This document shows, one piece after another, positions 8,981 to 17,093 of a stretch of 64,000 nt of DNA. How positions within the stretch are numbered: position 1 is the first letter of the stretch; each line of letters opens with the position of its first letter. Source of the stretch: Candidatus Thiodiazotropha endolucinida (lineage in GTDB: Bacteria; Pseudomonadota; Gammaproteobacteria; Chromatiales; Chromatiaceae); contig NZ_MARB01000007.1 of NCBI RefSeq assembly GCF_001715975.1, forward strand, positions 62,001 to 126,000, given 5' to 3'. A model generated the notes under the pieces. It was given only the letters and a program-made list of their open reading frames with translations. It had not been told where the DNA came from and did not search any database. The position numbers and the translations under genes are program-made.

Positions 8981-9984
8981 CCAGATATTTGGGCATGCTG
9001 CTTCTACTATTGCTTGGCGCCTGCTCATCGACCGGGCCGGTGACATTCAACGAAACCAGTGAAACGCCGCATTTGGTTTGGCCGGCAACACCTGAAATAT
9101 CAAGAATTAAATTCATAACCGCATTCAAAAACGCTGAAGACCTGGGCTTTGAAAAAAATCTCTTCCGCAGGTTGCTCGACCTGCTCACCGGCAGTGAGGA
9201 ACACAGCCTGTCACGTCCATATACAATTGCCGTCAATGAAAACAGAATAGCGGTAGCGGATCCCGATGCAGCAATTGTGCATCTGTTCGAATTGGACAGT
9301 AAATCCTATCGTAGAATCGATCATGCCGGAAATCATCGATTAGAGTCGCCGATCGGAGTTTCACTGGCGAAAAACAGGCTGTTTATCGCCGACTCCAAAT
9401 TGAATAAAGTATTCATCCTGAATTCCAGCCTGAAGACATTACATATGTTGAAAGGTTTCCTGCGTCCGACCAGCCTGGCTTTCGATCCAAAATTACAGCG
9501 ACTCTATATTGCGGATACCCTGGCCCATGAGGTATTGGTTTTCGATTCTGACGGAAATCTTATATATAAAATCGGTGAGCGCGGGGAGCAGGACTTACAG
9601 TTTAATTTTCCAAGTCACCTGGCATTTTTCGATCAGCGATTGTTCGTCAACGACACCATGAATTTCAGGATACAGTCTTTCGATAACAACGGCCTTCACC
9701 TGAAAACCTTTGGCAAACAAGGCAATGCTTCAGGTTACTTCACCCAGTCAAAGGGGCTTGCCCTTGACTCCGACGGGCATATCTATGTTGCAGATGCGTT
9801 GGCAAACCGTATTCAGATTTTCGACCAGAGTGGGGCATTCCTGCTTGAGTTCGGCGGTGTCGGTGATGCCCCTGGTAATTTTCGTATGCCCTCAGGTCTT
9901 GCGATCTGGGATGACAAGATATTCGTGGCTGATTCTTACAATCAACGCATCCAGGTTTTTCAATACCTGAAGGTGGGTAACTGA
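8977..9984 (+). CDS. NHL-repeat propeller lipoprotein, paralogue 2
   Basis: A 335-residue lipoprotein starting at GTG 8977, which overlaps the stop of the barrel gene in a GTGA junction with ACGGAGGA just upstream. The short leader ends in LLLLLGAC. The mature protein opens with LVWPATPEISRIKFITAF, matching the entry segment of the paralogue at 3547-4644, followed by about six NHL blades (LFIADSKLNKVFIL, LYIADTLAHEVLVF, HIYVADALANRIQIF, IFVADSYNQRIQVF). Translational coupling to the barrel and the following large cytochrome argues for a physical partnership with them. The specific function is not known. Confidence 0.85.
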   Translation: MTRYLGMLLLLLLGACSSTGPVTFNETSETPHLVWPATPEISRIKFITAFKNAEDLGFEKNLFRRLLDLLTGSEEHSLSRPYTIAVNENRIAVADPDAAIVHLFELDSKSYRRIDHAGNHRLESPIGVSLAKNRLFIADSKLNKVFILNSSLKTLHMLKGFLRPTSLAFDPKLQRLYIADTLAHEVLVFDSDGNLIYKIGERGEQDLQFNFPSHLAFFDQRLFVNDTMNFRIQSFDNNGLHLKTFGKQGNASGYFTQSKGLALDSDGHIYVADALANRIQIFDQSGAFLLEFGGVGDAPGNFRMPSGLAIWDDKIFVADSYNQRIQVFQYLKVGN

Positions 9985-9985
9985 C

Positions 9986-11779
9986 GTGCATAGGATCTCT
10001 CTACCCTTCATATGTCTTATGGTTGTTTCCAGTGCCGTTCTCGCTGGTGTTGCGGATACAGTTCATAATCTTTCGATCTCAGGACCTGGTCTGGTCAAGA
10101 GCCAAACGGAAGATCGAATATGCATATTCTGCCATACACCTCATGCGGCGGCTCCCGACTCACCGTTATGGAACAGACATTCAGGTGGTGGATATATTGA
10201 CTACCAAAGCAGTACCAAGGATGCGGAAGCAGGCACCATGAGTGCCTCATCAGTGCTTTGCCTCTCCTGCCATGACGGCACCATTGCCCTGGGGAACATG
10301 ATCAATCCCGGTGTAACCAACGACCTCGGCAGTACCTTTGTGACGGGACGTGCGCTCGTGGGTACAGACCTATCAGATGACCATCCGGTATCGATTCTAT
10401 ACAATCAAAACCTGCTGCCGACCGACCCGGATCTGATCTACCCCAACAACGTCGATCTGCCGCTGAGAAACAATGAACTTCACTGTGCCTCATGTCACGA
10501 TGCGCATGAAGATATGCATCCGCCCTTTCTTCACAAATCTACATTGAACGGTGAACTGTGCACTACCTGCCATATTCCGACAGGTACCGGTTGGGATTGG
10601 ACGGGCAGCTCTCATGCAACCTCTACCGCCACAGCGCAGGGTACGAATCCATGGTCAGATCGGAAGCCTGCATGGACGGGACTGACGGTGCAGGAGAATG
10701 CCTGTATGAATTGTCATACACCCCACAATGCATCGACGCCTGAGCGACTTATCAAGGAGCAGGAAGAGAATACCTGTTACCTCTGTCACAACGGAACGGT
10801 GGCACAGACCGATATACAGGCCGAACAACAAAAATTCTATCACCATCCAGTGGAGCAGACACCCAGCATCGGCCATGACACCACCCGCGAGGAGAATCCG
10901 CTTACCATGACACTGCATGTTGAGTGCGAAGACTGCCATAATCCTCATGCCATGTTCAGTTCGCCCCCTATGATCTCATTCGATCCGATCAGTCCAATGA
11001 GCACGAACCATTCGACCGCACCCTTCGTCAACGGCAGCATGGTGGGTGTGACAGGTATCGATATCAATGGGAGTGTCAAACCTGAAGTGGATTACGAATA
11101 CGAAGTCTGCTTCAAGTGTCACGGTGTACCTGGAAAGAGCGCATGCGACAATCAGCGGTGTTCGACTGCCAACAGCTACGATATGATGCGTCAAGATGGT
11201 GTCTATAATATCCGCGACAAAGTGAATTCAGGAAATCCCGCGCTGGTCTCCTATCATCCTATCGAACTCAACAATCCCGTTAACAACAACGAGGTACCCA
11301 GTCTTCGCAACGACATTCCGCTGAGTACGATCAGTGGACAAATCTACTGCAGCGATTGTCACAGCAGCAATGTGTCTCCTGCCGGCGGAGGTTCGGGTCC
11401 ATCGGGTCCTCATGGATCTACACATGAGGGTATCCTGGCACAGGCTTATGATTTTGACCCATTGAATGCCACATCGCTCTCAAACAGTCTCTGCTTTAAA
11501 TGCCATGATTCAGGTAATTTATACACTGACCAGTCCTTTCCTCACGACAAGCATGTGATCGGTGAAAACCTTGCCTGCATCAACTGCCATGATCCTCACG
11601 GCTCAGCATCGAACCAGCATCTGATCAACTTTCTCACCTTTTCAAATGTGGCTGGGCAGATTCGTGAGATTACAGGTGCTGGTGTCTTTGCAGAACCCAC
11701 CTGGGTAGACAATGGCCTGCACAATGGTACATGTTGGCTCAACTGCCATGGGGTAGTACACGATGGTTTTGATTATTGA
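9986..11779 (+). CDS. large multihaem c-type cytochrome, 11 CXXCH plus one CX3CH
   Basis: A 597-residue exported protein starting at GTG 9986, one base after the NHL stop, with AAGGTGGG upstream; the leader MHRISLPFICLMVVSSAVLA is a signal peptide. Canonical haem sites are CIFCH, CLSCH, CASCH, CTTCH, CMNCH, CYLCH, CEDCH, CFKCH, CSDCH, CFKCH and CINCH. A twelfth, CWLNCH, has three residues between the cysteines. The first 190 residues repeat the fold of the tetrahaem protein at 5238-5864 (CHTPH, CLSCHDGT, DHPVS, CASCHDAH). Low lysine, many Asn/Ser/Thr and the large size suit an outer-surface or periplasm-spanning electron wire. It is the last gene of the island's main operon. Confidence 0.85.
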   Translation: MHRISLPFICLMVVSSAVLAGVADTVHNLSISGPGLVKSQTEDRICIFCHTPHAAAPDSPLWNRHSGGGYIDYQSSTKDAEAGTMSASSVLCLSCHDGTIALGNMINPGVTNDLGSTFVTGRALVGTDLSDDHPVSILYNQNLLPTDPDLIYPNNVDLPLRNNELHCASCHDAHEDMHPPFLHKSTLNGELCTTCHIPTGTGWDWTGSSHATSTATAQGTNPWSDRKPAWTGLTVQENACMNCHTPHNASTPERLIKEQEENTCYLCHNGTVAQTDIQAEQQKFYHHPVEQTPSIGHDTTREENPLTMTLHVECEDCHNPHAMFSSPPMISFDPISPMSTNHSTAPFVNGSMVGVTGIDINGSVKPEVDYEYEVCFKCHGVPGKSACDNQRCSTANSYDMMRQDGVYNIRDKVNSGNPALVSYHPIELNNPVNNNEVPSLRNDIPLSTISGQIYCSDCHSSNVSPAGGGSGPSGPHGSTHEGILAQAYDFDPLNATSLSNSLCFKCHDSGNLYTDQSFPHDKHVIGENLACINCHDPHGSASNQHLINFLTFSNVAGQIREITGAGVFAEPTWVDNGLHNGTCWLNCHGVVHDGFDY

Positions 11780-11825
11780 TACGAAGAATACTTTTCAGCA
11801 TTCTTGGAGTGATGCACTGAAAAAA

Positions 11826-12155
11826 TTATTGCTTCTGAGGCGGCGGTGGCAGCGAGGCATAGTAGGCGGCAACATCAGCCATATCCTGTTCACTGAGATC
11901 AGCCACATCCATGTCCTCGTTCTCGTCCTTTCGCTTGCCCGTCTTGTAATTCATAAGTTCTTTAATGTGTTCCTTAGGGTTCATGCCGGCAATGGGTGGC
12001 CTGTCGTAATCACCCAAACCATCATCGCCGTGGCAGTCCGCGCAATCCGTCTCAGCAAGCAACTTACCTCTGACAGGATCGCCTTCCGCCATGGCAACTG
12101 ACACCGGGAACAATATTATGACCGCAACTACTGGAATCAACTTCATGAGCAACAT
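11826..12155 (-). CDS. monohaem class I cytochrome c (c553-like)
   Basis: A 109-residue periplasmic cytochrome with a signal peptide (KLIPVVAVIILFPVSVAMA) and a single haem motif CADCHGDDGLG near residue 38. The distal methionine is probably the Met of PPIAGMNP or of MDVADLSEQDM. The C-terminus ends in a proline-rich PPPPQKQ. The ATG at 12155 has AAAGGAG nine bases upstream, better placed than the ATG at 12146. It is convergent with the large multihaem cytochrome and divergent from the dihaem fusion gene, so it may share the latter's regulatory region. A soluble electron shuttle is the likely role. Confidence 0.82.
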   Translation of the reverse strand: MLLMKLIPVVAVIILFPVSVAMAEGDPVRGKLLAETDCADCHGDDGLGDYDRPPIAGMNPKEHIKELMNYKTGKRKDENEDMDVADLSEQDMADVAAYYASLPPPPQKQ

Positions 12156-12296
12156 AAATGCAGACTCCTTTGGTAAGAAAACCTATTGTGCTGATTTGAG
12201 ATTAAATCGTTCTGGAAAAACAAAAAATATCGGGACTCTTGCATGCCGTCAAGCTTTCCAGCAAAAAAAAGAATTCACATTGCGTTTATCGATGGT

Positions 12297-12330
12297 TTCT
12301 TAAAGAAACCTTAAGATTGCCTTTAATAAT
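12297..12330 (+). promoter_or_regulatory. second copy of the CTTAA operator motif
   Basis: TTCTTAAAGAAACCTTAAGA at about 12297-12316 matches the operator-like sequence at 5076-5095 at all but two positions. An AT-rich TTTAATAAT at 12322-12330 sits at roughly the -10 distance. The two CTTAA half-sites are 11 bases apart in both copies, one helical turn, as expected for an OmpR/PhoB-type or similar dimeric regulator. It could drive the fusion gene at 12379 or, in the other direction, the monohaem cytochrome. Confidence 0.4.
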
Positions 12331-12378
12331 GCTTAAATTATTTCATTTATTAATGATATGAAAATAGAGGGTAGATAC

Positions 12379-13536
12379 ATGAAACACATGATCCAATCGG
12401 TGACATCAATCGCTCTACTCATACTATTAATCTCTGACGTGACTGCTGCACTTCCTCCCGCCTTTGAAGGTAGAAAGCTATACATTTCGCACTGTCTGCT
12501 GTGTCATGGCATCGACGGCAAAGGCAACGGACCTCTGGCAAAAAAGATGCAGATAAAAGCAAAAGACCTGACGGCTGCCATTCTTTCCAGAAGTGACAGC
12601 GCACTTCAGCAAATTATCACAGGAGAAGCGCGAGATACCGTATCTGATCGCCCAGGCCACGGTCAGATCAGTGAAGACATGCCTAAATGGGGAAATGTTT
12701 TCAGTCTTGATCAGATCAATGCATTGATTGCCTATCTACGTTTCCTAAGTACTTCCAGACACACTCTGACCGGTGACCCTGAACTCGGCTTCCGTGTTTA
12801 CCGTAAATATTGTTCGATCTGCCACGGGAAGGAGGGTGATGGAAAGGGAACCATGACGAATCTCATTGGAATCAAACCCATCGATCACACCAATCCACAC
12901 AAGACTGACAAACTTACTAATGAGGATCTTGCCAGAAGTATAATTGATGGAAAGGGACGTTTCATGCCTGCGTGGCGAGACATATTAACTAAACGTGAGA
13001 TAGACGGCCTCGTCAGCTATATTAGACTGCTTTATCAAGTGTGGGGGAAATTGGAAGCCGGTGGCTTAGTGATAGTTCTAAGATCGCCTACCATGGAGAC
13101 AAATGTAGAGATTACACGTTCATTGCTTCGTGACACATCTTGTAAAAGTGAAGAGAATCTATCCGAAAAGGGCAAAGCGCGAGCGATCAGAATAGGAAAA
13201 CAGTTCAAATCGAGGGGCGTACCGATAGAGCACGTCCTGACAAGTCCGCACTGCCTGGCAAAAGAAACCGCCACTTTTGCGTTCGGTCAGGCAGAACCTG
13301 TGGAATACTTAATTTCAGGAGAGAACCTTGCTGAGGATCAAGCAGAGTTATACACATCACAATTAGAGGAAAAAATTGGGTCATTCTCAGGTAAGGGCAA
13401 CCTTATTATTGTGACCCACGAATCAAATATAAGCACCTTGTCTTTCCAGTTTTTCGAAGAGGGCAATTTTCTTGTTTTAATGCCTATAGGTGAAAATGAA
13501 TATGAAGAAGTAGGCACATATAAACTAACTGATTAG
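12379..13536 (+). CDS. dihaem cytochrome c fused to a degenerate histidine phosphatase domain
   Basis: A 385-residue exported protein. The ATG at 12379 follows AGAGGGTAGATAC and begins a good signal peptide; the upstream ATG at 12358 is less likely. Two cytochrome c modules follow (CLLCHGIDGKGNG and CSICHGKEGDGKG, about residues 35-225), each with a MP methionine ligand candidate (DMPKW, FMPAW). Residues about 230-380 resemble SixA-like histidine phosphatases: NLSEKGKARAIRIGKQF, VLTSPHCLAKETATFAFG and LIIVTHESNIS. The catalytic RHG/RHA motif at the start of that domain reads RSP, so the phosphohistidine nucleophile is absent and activity is unlikely. The join is within one uninterrupted frame. 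Confidence 0.8.
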   Translation: MKHMIQSVTSIALLILLISDVTAALPPAFEGRKLYISHCLLCHGIDGKGNGPLAKKMQIKAKDLTAAILSRSDSALQQIITGEARDTVSDRPGHGQISEDMPKWGNVFSLDQINALIAYLRFLSTSRHTLTGDPELGFRVYRKYCSICHGKEGDGKGTMTNLIGIKPIDHTNPHKTDKLTNEDLARSIIDGKGRFMPAWRDILTKREIDGLVSYIRLLYQVWGKLEAGGLVIVLRSPTMETNVEITRSLLRDTSCKSEENLSEKGKARAIRIGKQFKSRGVPIEHVLTSPHCLAKETATFAFGQAEPVEYLISGENLAEDQAELYTSQLEEKIGSFSGKGNLIIVTHESNISTLSFQFFEEGNFLVLMPIGENEYEEVGTYKLTD

Positions 13537-13632
13537 GAGAGCTGTAAAATCCTATCAACAGCAGATTTACCTGTTACCGATGGTAATCGCGACTTTTCCA
13601 AAATACACATCAGATCGAACTGGTTGAAAACA

Positions 13633-14019
13633 CTATCTGTTGACAACGAAACGAGGTGAAAACATCGATTTAAGTTGCACGCTACACTGGGGTTTTTGGT
13701 GACATAATACTGATTCCACCAGCATGATTGCTGAGCTTTCATTATCAGGGCGCCGCCATATAGGGATATATTTTGTTGAACTTTCCTGATTCTCGCCTTC
13801 CATGATCAACGAATCATTCAACACATGTGCCAGGTCATCACAGCGCAAATACAGCACATCATTGTGTGCTCGGCTGTAATCGCACACCCATTGCTGTCTA
13901 TGACTGTGATTGGCAGACAACTCACTGAAAGGGTCACTGGCCATTATATTCATTGAGAAGCTGAAAATTATCAGCGTCAGCCCATACATGGTTAAAGTTG
14001 ATTTGGCCCTTACGCGCAT
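13633..14019 (-). CDS. small secreted cysteine-containing protein under a c-di-GMP riboswitch
   Basis: A 128-residue protein with a signal peptide (about 28 residues ending MNIMAS) and four cysteines in the mature part (WVCDYS, LRCDD, VLCHQKPQC), probably two disulfides. I recognise no family. The ATG at 14019 is preceded by AGGAGAATTCCG. That ribosome-binding site lies inside a 7-bp hairpin (14027-14046), and about 115 bases further upstream is a GEMM-I aptamer, so translation is probably gated by c-di-GMP. Position next to the multihaem cytochromes suggests a role in surface electron transfer or attachment, but that is only context. Confidence 0.7.
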   Translation of the reverse strand: MRVRAKSTLTMYGLTLIIFSFSMNIMASDPFSELSANHSHRQQWVCDYSRAHNDVLYLRCDDLAHVLNDSLIMEGENQESSTKYIPIWRRPDNESSAIMLVESVLCHQKPQCSVQLKSMFSPRFVVNR

Positions 14020-14026
14020 CGGAATT

Positions 14027-14046
14027 CTCCTATCCGGTTATAGGAG
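14027..14046 (-). promoter_or_regulatory. hairpin sequestering the ribosome-binding site
   Basis: CTCCTAT (14027-14033) and ATAGGAG (14040-14046) pair around a 6-base loop. On the minus strand the second arm contains the AGGAG ribosome-binding site of the gene starting at 14019. This is a plausible expression platform for the riboswitch upstream. Confidence 0.55.
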
Positions 14047-14134
14047 TTCGAATCGACGAGACGCGTACTGCAGGGGAGTGCAGCTGCGAATATATGACAC
14101 CTACCAGCAGGGAGTCGGTTGCGAGTCACGGTTT

Positions 14135-14225
14135 CGGTAATCCATCGGTCGTAGGCAATGAAACAACCCTTAGACTGTGATTTTGCGTCCCTGCCTTTCG
14201 GCAGGTTTGCCTTTTCGAACACGTT
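14135..14225 (-). ncRNA. cyclic-di-GMP-I (GEMM-I) riboswitch aptamer
   Basis: Read on the minus strand, 14211-14182 gives GGCAAACC, a CCTGCC-GAAA-GGCAGG hairpin with its tetraloop, then GACGCAAA, the hallmark P1b and binding core of GEMM-I. It is followed by GTCTAAGG and by CCGATGG (14148-14142), which correspond to the tetraloop receptor and closing region of the Vibrio Vc2 aptamer. The base matching Vc2 position 20 is G (at 14211), which favours c-di-GMP over cGAMP. It lies in the leader of the gene at 13633-14019. Aptamer ends are approximate. Confidence 0.88.
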
Positions 14226-14548
14226 AAAAAGCAAATTATTACTTGCTTCTGAAGCCTATAACGGCCTGTGCCAGTGTAACTTTAGCAACATAATCAACTG
14301 ACAACCTGACGCTCATAAAAAGAGAGTTTAACTTTATGTAATTGAAAGAATAGATAAAAAAGAGTGTAATAAAAACGAGATTCTGATAGAAAATGCAGGT
14401 GAGAGGCCTGGCTGGCAATCAATATCTCCAGTGATGCCGGATGGTGGTTGTCATATCTTGTTATCTGTTTTTTGATTGGTGAAATTGAAACTTGGATAGT
14501 ACGTTAGCTGTCCATCCATTCATAACGAATCCGGGGAGTGTTTGCAGC
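14226..14548. other. gene-free stretch between riboswitch and DsrE-family gene
   Basis: About 320 AT-rich bases between two divergent transcripts. It should contain promoters for the riboswitch leader and for the DsrE-family gene. I found no clear hairpin, repeat or small gene. Confidence 0.45.
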
Positions 14549-15022
14549 ATGCGCCTTTTCTCTCTGATATTACTACTCTCTTTATCGAGCCTATCCATGG
14601 CCGACACACAGGTCGATCGGCTGCTTGAGGCAGACGATGCGCCTGTCGGCGTGGTCTTCGAGATCATAGAGGATGATGATGACGCCTTAGGCTGGGCACT
14701 GCCCAAGGTCGCGCGGCTAAGCGCCCAGTTACGCAAGCGTTTTCCTGAGCTGCCGATCGCCGTAGTGTCACATGGCCGTGAGCAGTTTGGTCTGCTGGCT
14801 GATGAGGCCGAGGGGCTTATGGCACCGATCCATGATAAGGCACAGAAGCTGCGAGATGATGACATCGATCTTCATGTCTGCGGTGTCCATGCCGGGTGGG
14901 ATGGTTACACACCCGAAGATTACCCCGCTTACGTGGATGTTTCCCCATCGGGTCCGGCGCAGATCCGTGACTACCGGAATCTCGGATTCGTGCTGATCGT
15001 ATTGCAAGGTCCGGATTATTAA
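14549..15022 (+). CDS. DsrE-family protein, exported
   Basis: A 157-residue protein with a signal peptide (MRLFSLILLLSLSSLSMA). The ATG at 14549 follows GGGGAG; the frame extends upstream to 14492 but that part lacks a site. The mature protein shows the DsrE/DsrF-like fold pattern: VVFEIIEDDDDALGWALPKV, LPIAVVSHGREQF, then DIDLHVCGVHAGW with a conserved cysteine and VDVSPSGPAQIRDYRNLGF. DsrE-family proteins bind or transfer persulfide sulfur or act in sulfur trafficking. Periplasmic members of this type have no defined reaction. It stands alone, 80 bases from the tRNA gene on the other strand. Confidence 0.8.
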   Translation: MRLFSLILLLSLSSLSMADTQVDRLLEADDAPVGVVFEIIEDDDDALGWALPKVARLSAQLRKRFPELPIAVVSHGREQFGLLADEAEGLMAPIHDKAQKLRDDDIDLHVCGVHAGWDGYTPEDYPAYVDVSPSGPAQIRDYRNLGFVLIVLQGPDY

Positions 15023-15100
15023 AGCTGGATAGAACGTAGGTTGAGAGGGAGCGCAACAACTTTATGATGTGTTCCCTAGTTATATAAATTATTTATTTGA

Positions 15101-15176
<76 letters not shown>

Positions 15177-15290
15177 CAAAGCGGGTAATTATAGACGCTG
15201 AGCTGTTTTCCGGTCTAGTCTTTTGGGGAGCTTCACGCGGCAACTGCAGGCAATCACGCATACCTAACGGACTTCGATCACGCCTCAAAT

Positions 15291-16376
15291 TTATCTTTTA
15301 GCATCAATAGCATAGGGTTCAGTATCCAGTATCGGTGTACGATCCAGCACGATATCCGCCATCAACCTGGTCGATGCCGGTCCCAGCACCACGCCGTTGC
15401 GAAAATGTCCCGCATTGAGGTATAGGCCGCCGATCTCCGGAATCGGCCCGATATAGGGGATGCCGCTGGGGGAGCCGGGTCTCAGGCCGGCCCAGTGGTG
15501 TTCGATTTCTGCATCGCCCAGGCCGGGGAAGTGGGCGAGGGCGAAAGCCTTGAGCTCTTGTTTAGCCTGCTCGGTGGTGTGCTTGTCGAAACCTCTGTAC
15601 TCCAGGGTGCTGCCGACCAGGACCCTGCCGTCCTTGCGGGGGATGATGTAACGGTCGTTGTGCAGGACGATGCGGGTGATCGCACCGGGCTGGTGGCGAA
15701 AAATGATCATCTGCCCCAGGACTGGTTCGATGGCCGGGGGTGTGACGATGTCGCTCAGCAGGTTGCCGCTCCAGGCGCCGGCGCAGATGATCACACGGTC
15801 CGCTTCGAGGATGCCGGTTGGAGTCTTGACGCCGTGTACCCGTCCCTGCTCGATCAGGAGTTCAGTGGCCTCTGTCTGTTCGTGAATGGTTATCTTCTGT
15901 CGGATGGCGTGATAGAGGGATTTGGTGAGCCTGGGATTGCGTATCTGGGCAACTTCAGCCAGCCACACTGCTTCCGTGGCTTTGGTATCCAGCCCGGGCT
16001 CGCACTGAGCGATGCCTTCCAGGTCAATGAGATGGAGTGGCTGGTCGAATCGCCCTGACCATGCCGTTGCGCGATCGGTATCGGTGGGCTCCAGGATCAG
16101 CAACCCGCTCTTTAGATATTCTGGATCGGGCCCGCCCGCATCGATCAACATCCGGGTGATTGCAGGGTAGTGGGCCTGGCTCCATTGGGCGAGCTTGGAG
16201 ATTGAGTCGTCATAGCGCCAGGGATAGAGCGGCGAAATGATGCCACCCCCCGCCCAGGAGGATTCGCGTCCGGGGCTTCCCTTTTCAACCAACGCGACAG
16301 CCATTCCCGCGGTGTGCAGTTCGTTCGCCGTGAGCATGCCGATGATGCCGCCGCCGACGATAAGACAATCTATCAT
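15291..16376 (-). CDS. thiO: glycine oxidase ThiO, FAD-dependent
   Basis: A 361-residue FAD oxidoreductase of the D-amino-acid oxidase superfamily. It begins with a dinucleotide-binding motif (CLIVGGGIIGMLTANEL, residues 4-20). Family marks follow: ESSWAGGGIISPLYPW, ADRVIICAGAWS, LVGSTLEYRGFDKHTT and WAGLRPGSPSGIPYIGPIP near the C-terminus, then LNAGHFRNGVVLGPAS. These fit ThiO, which oxidises glycine to iminoacetate for thiazole synthesis in thiamine biosynthesis. No other thi genes are in the window. It is upstream of tRNA-Thr on the same strand. The ATG at 16376 is the first in the frame. Confidence 0.85.
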   Translation of the reverse strand: MIDCLIVGGGIIGMLTANELHTAGMAVALVEKGSPGRESSWAGGGIISPLYPWRYDDSISKLAQWSQAHYPAITRMLIDAGGPDPEYLKSGLLILEPTDTDRATAWSGRFDQPLHLIDLEGIAQCEPGLDTKATEAVWLAEVAQIRNPRLTKSLYHAIRQKITIHEQTEATELLIEQGRVHGVKTPTGILEADRVIICAGAWSGNLLSDIVTPPAIEPVLGQMIIFRHQPGAITRIVLHNDRYIIPRKDGRVLVGSTLEYRGFDKHTTEQAKQELKAFALAHFPGLGDAEIEHHWAGLRPGSPSGIPYIGPIPEIGGLYLNAGHFRNGVVLGPASTRLMADIVLDRTPILDTEPYAIDAKR

Positions 16377-16631
16377 AATGATTTTTTAGTTAAGAAAGCT
16401 GAGTTCAACAGGGTCTAACATTAGCAATCGGTAGTAACCCAGAGTCTCTCAGTTGATATCTGAGCGTATTTATACCACTAAAGTGATGATTCAGCATGTA
16501 GGATCGAAATATGATTGGCTAGGGATGAAGCGAAGATGGCAATGAAGCCAGTGTCGGATATGTGGAGACCGATCTAGTGCTGGTCCATAAACAGTCGTAT
16601 TGATAATAAACAGTTGACGATCGCCATTCCA

Positions 16632-17093
16632 TTATTGGGAATGGCGCGCATCAACACAGGGATATTTCTCTCTCCAGTTGGTTTGCCAAGCTCCATCTTC
16701 ATACCGTCCCTCTACACCTGACGAGCTGAGGCGAAAGGCGGTTATGTCATCATATGCCTGTCGATTCTGAGCATCGATTTGTATGACATAACAGCTGACG
16801 ATAGGGCAATCATCAGTCGGTTCAAGCACGGTTAGGTTGCCATAATAACCATCAGGGCTTTCATCATTGAGGTTTACGAGAGCAATGTCGTCAGGATAAG
16901 TTGCAGTGCGAGCACGATAGACCTCAAAGCTCTGGGCGGCGGCGAGGAGCGTTTCCGTGCCATCACCACGGCGCGCCCTTTTGACATACTCATCGTAGCT
17001 GGGGAAGGCTATCGCCGCCAGAACGCCAACAATGAGAATAACCACCATCAATTCCACCAAGGTGAACCCAGGCGTTTTAAGAGAGCTATTCAT
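16632..17093 (-). CDS. pilE: type IV pilin-like protein PilE
   Basis: A 153-residue class III prepilin. The signal sequence ends PG before FTLVELMVVILIVGVLAAIAFPSY, with Glu at +5. The C-terminal part has a disulfide pair (DDCPIVSC or PCVDARHSQ). The ATG at 17093 has GGAGG six bases upstream; a TTG at 17096 is less likely. It overlaps the end of pilY1 by eight bases and is the last gene of the minor-pilin operon. In Pseudomonas PilE is a minor pilin that primes pilus assembly with FimU, PilV, PilW, PilX and PilY1, and the same is expected here. Confidence 0.88.
   Translation of the reverse strand: MNSSLKTPGFTLVELMVVILIVGVLAAIAFPSYDEYVKRARRGDGTETLLAAAQSFEVYRARTATYPDDIALVNLNDESPDGYYGNLTVLEPTDDCPIVSCYVIQIDAQNRQAYDDITAFRLSSSGVEGRYEDGAWQTNWREKYPCVDARHSQ

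Noticed and set aside
11784-11822. Hairpin between the large cytochrome and the monohaem gene as terminator
   Set aside because: Stem is A/T-only and no T-run follows on either strand.
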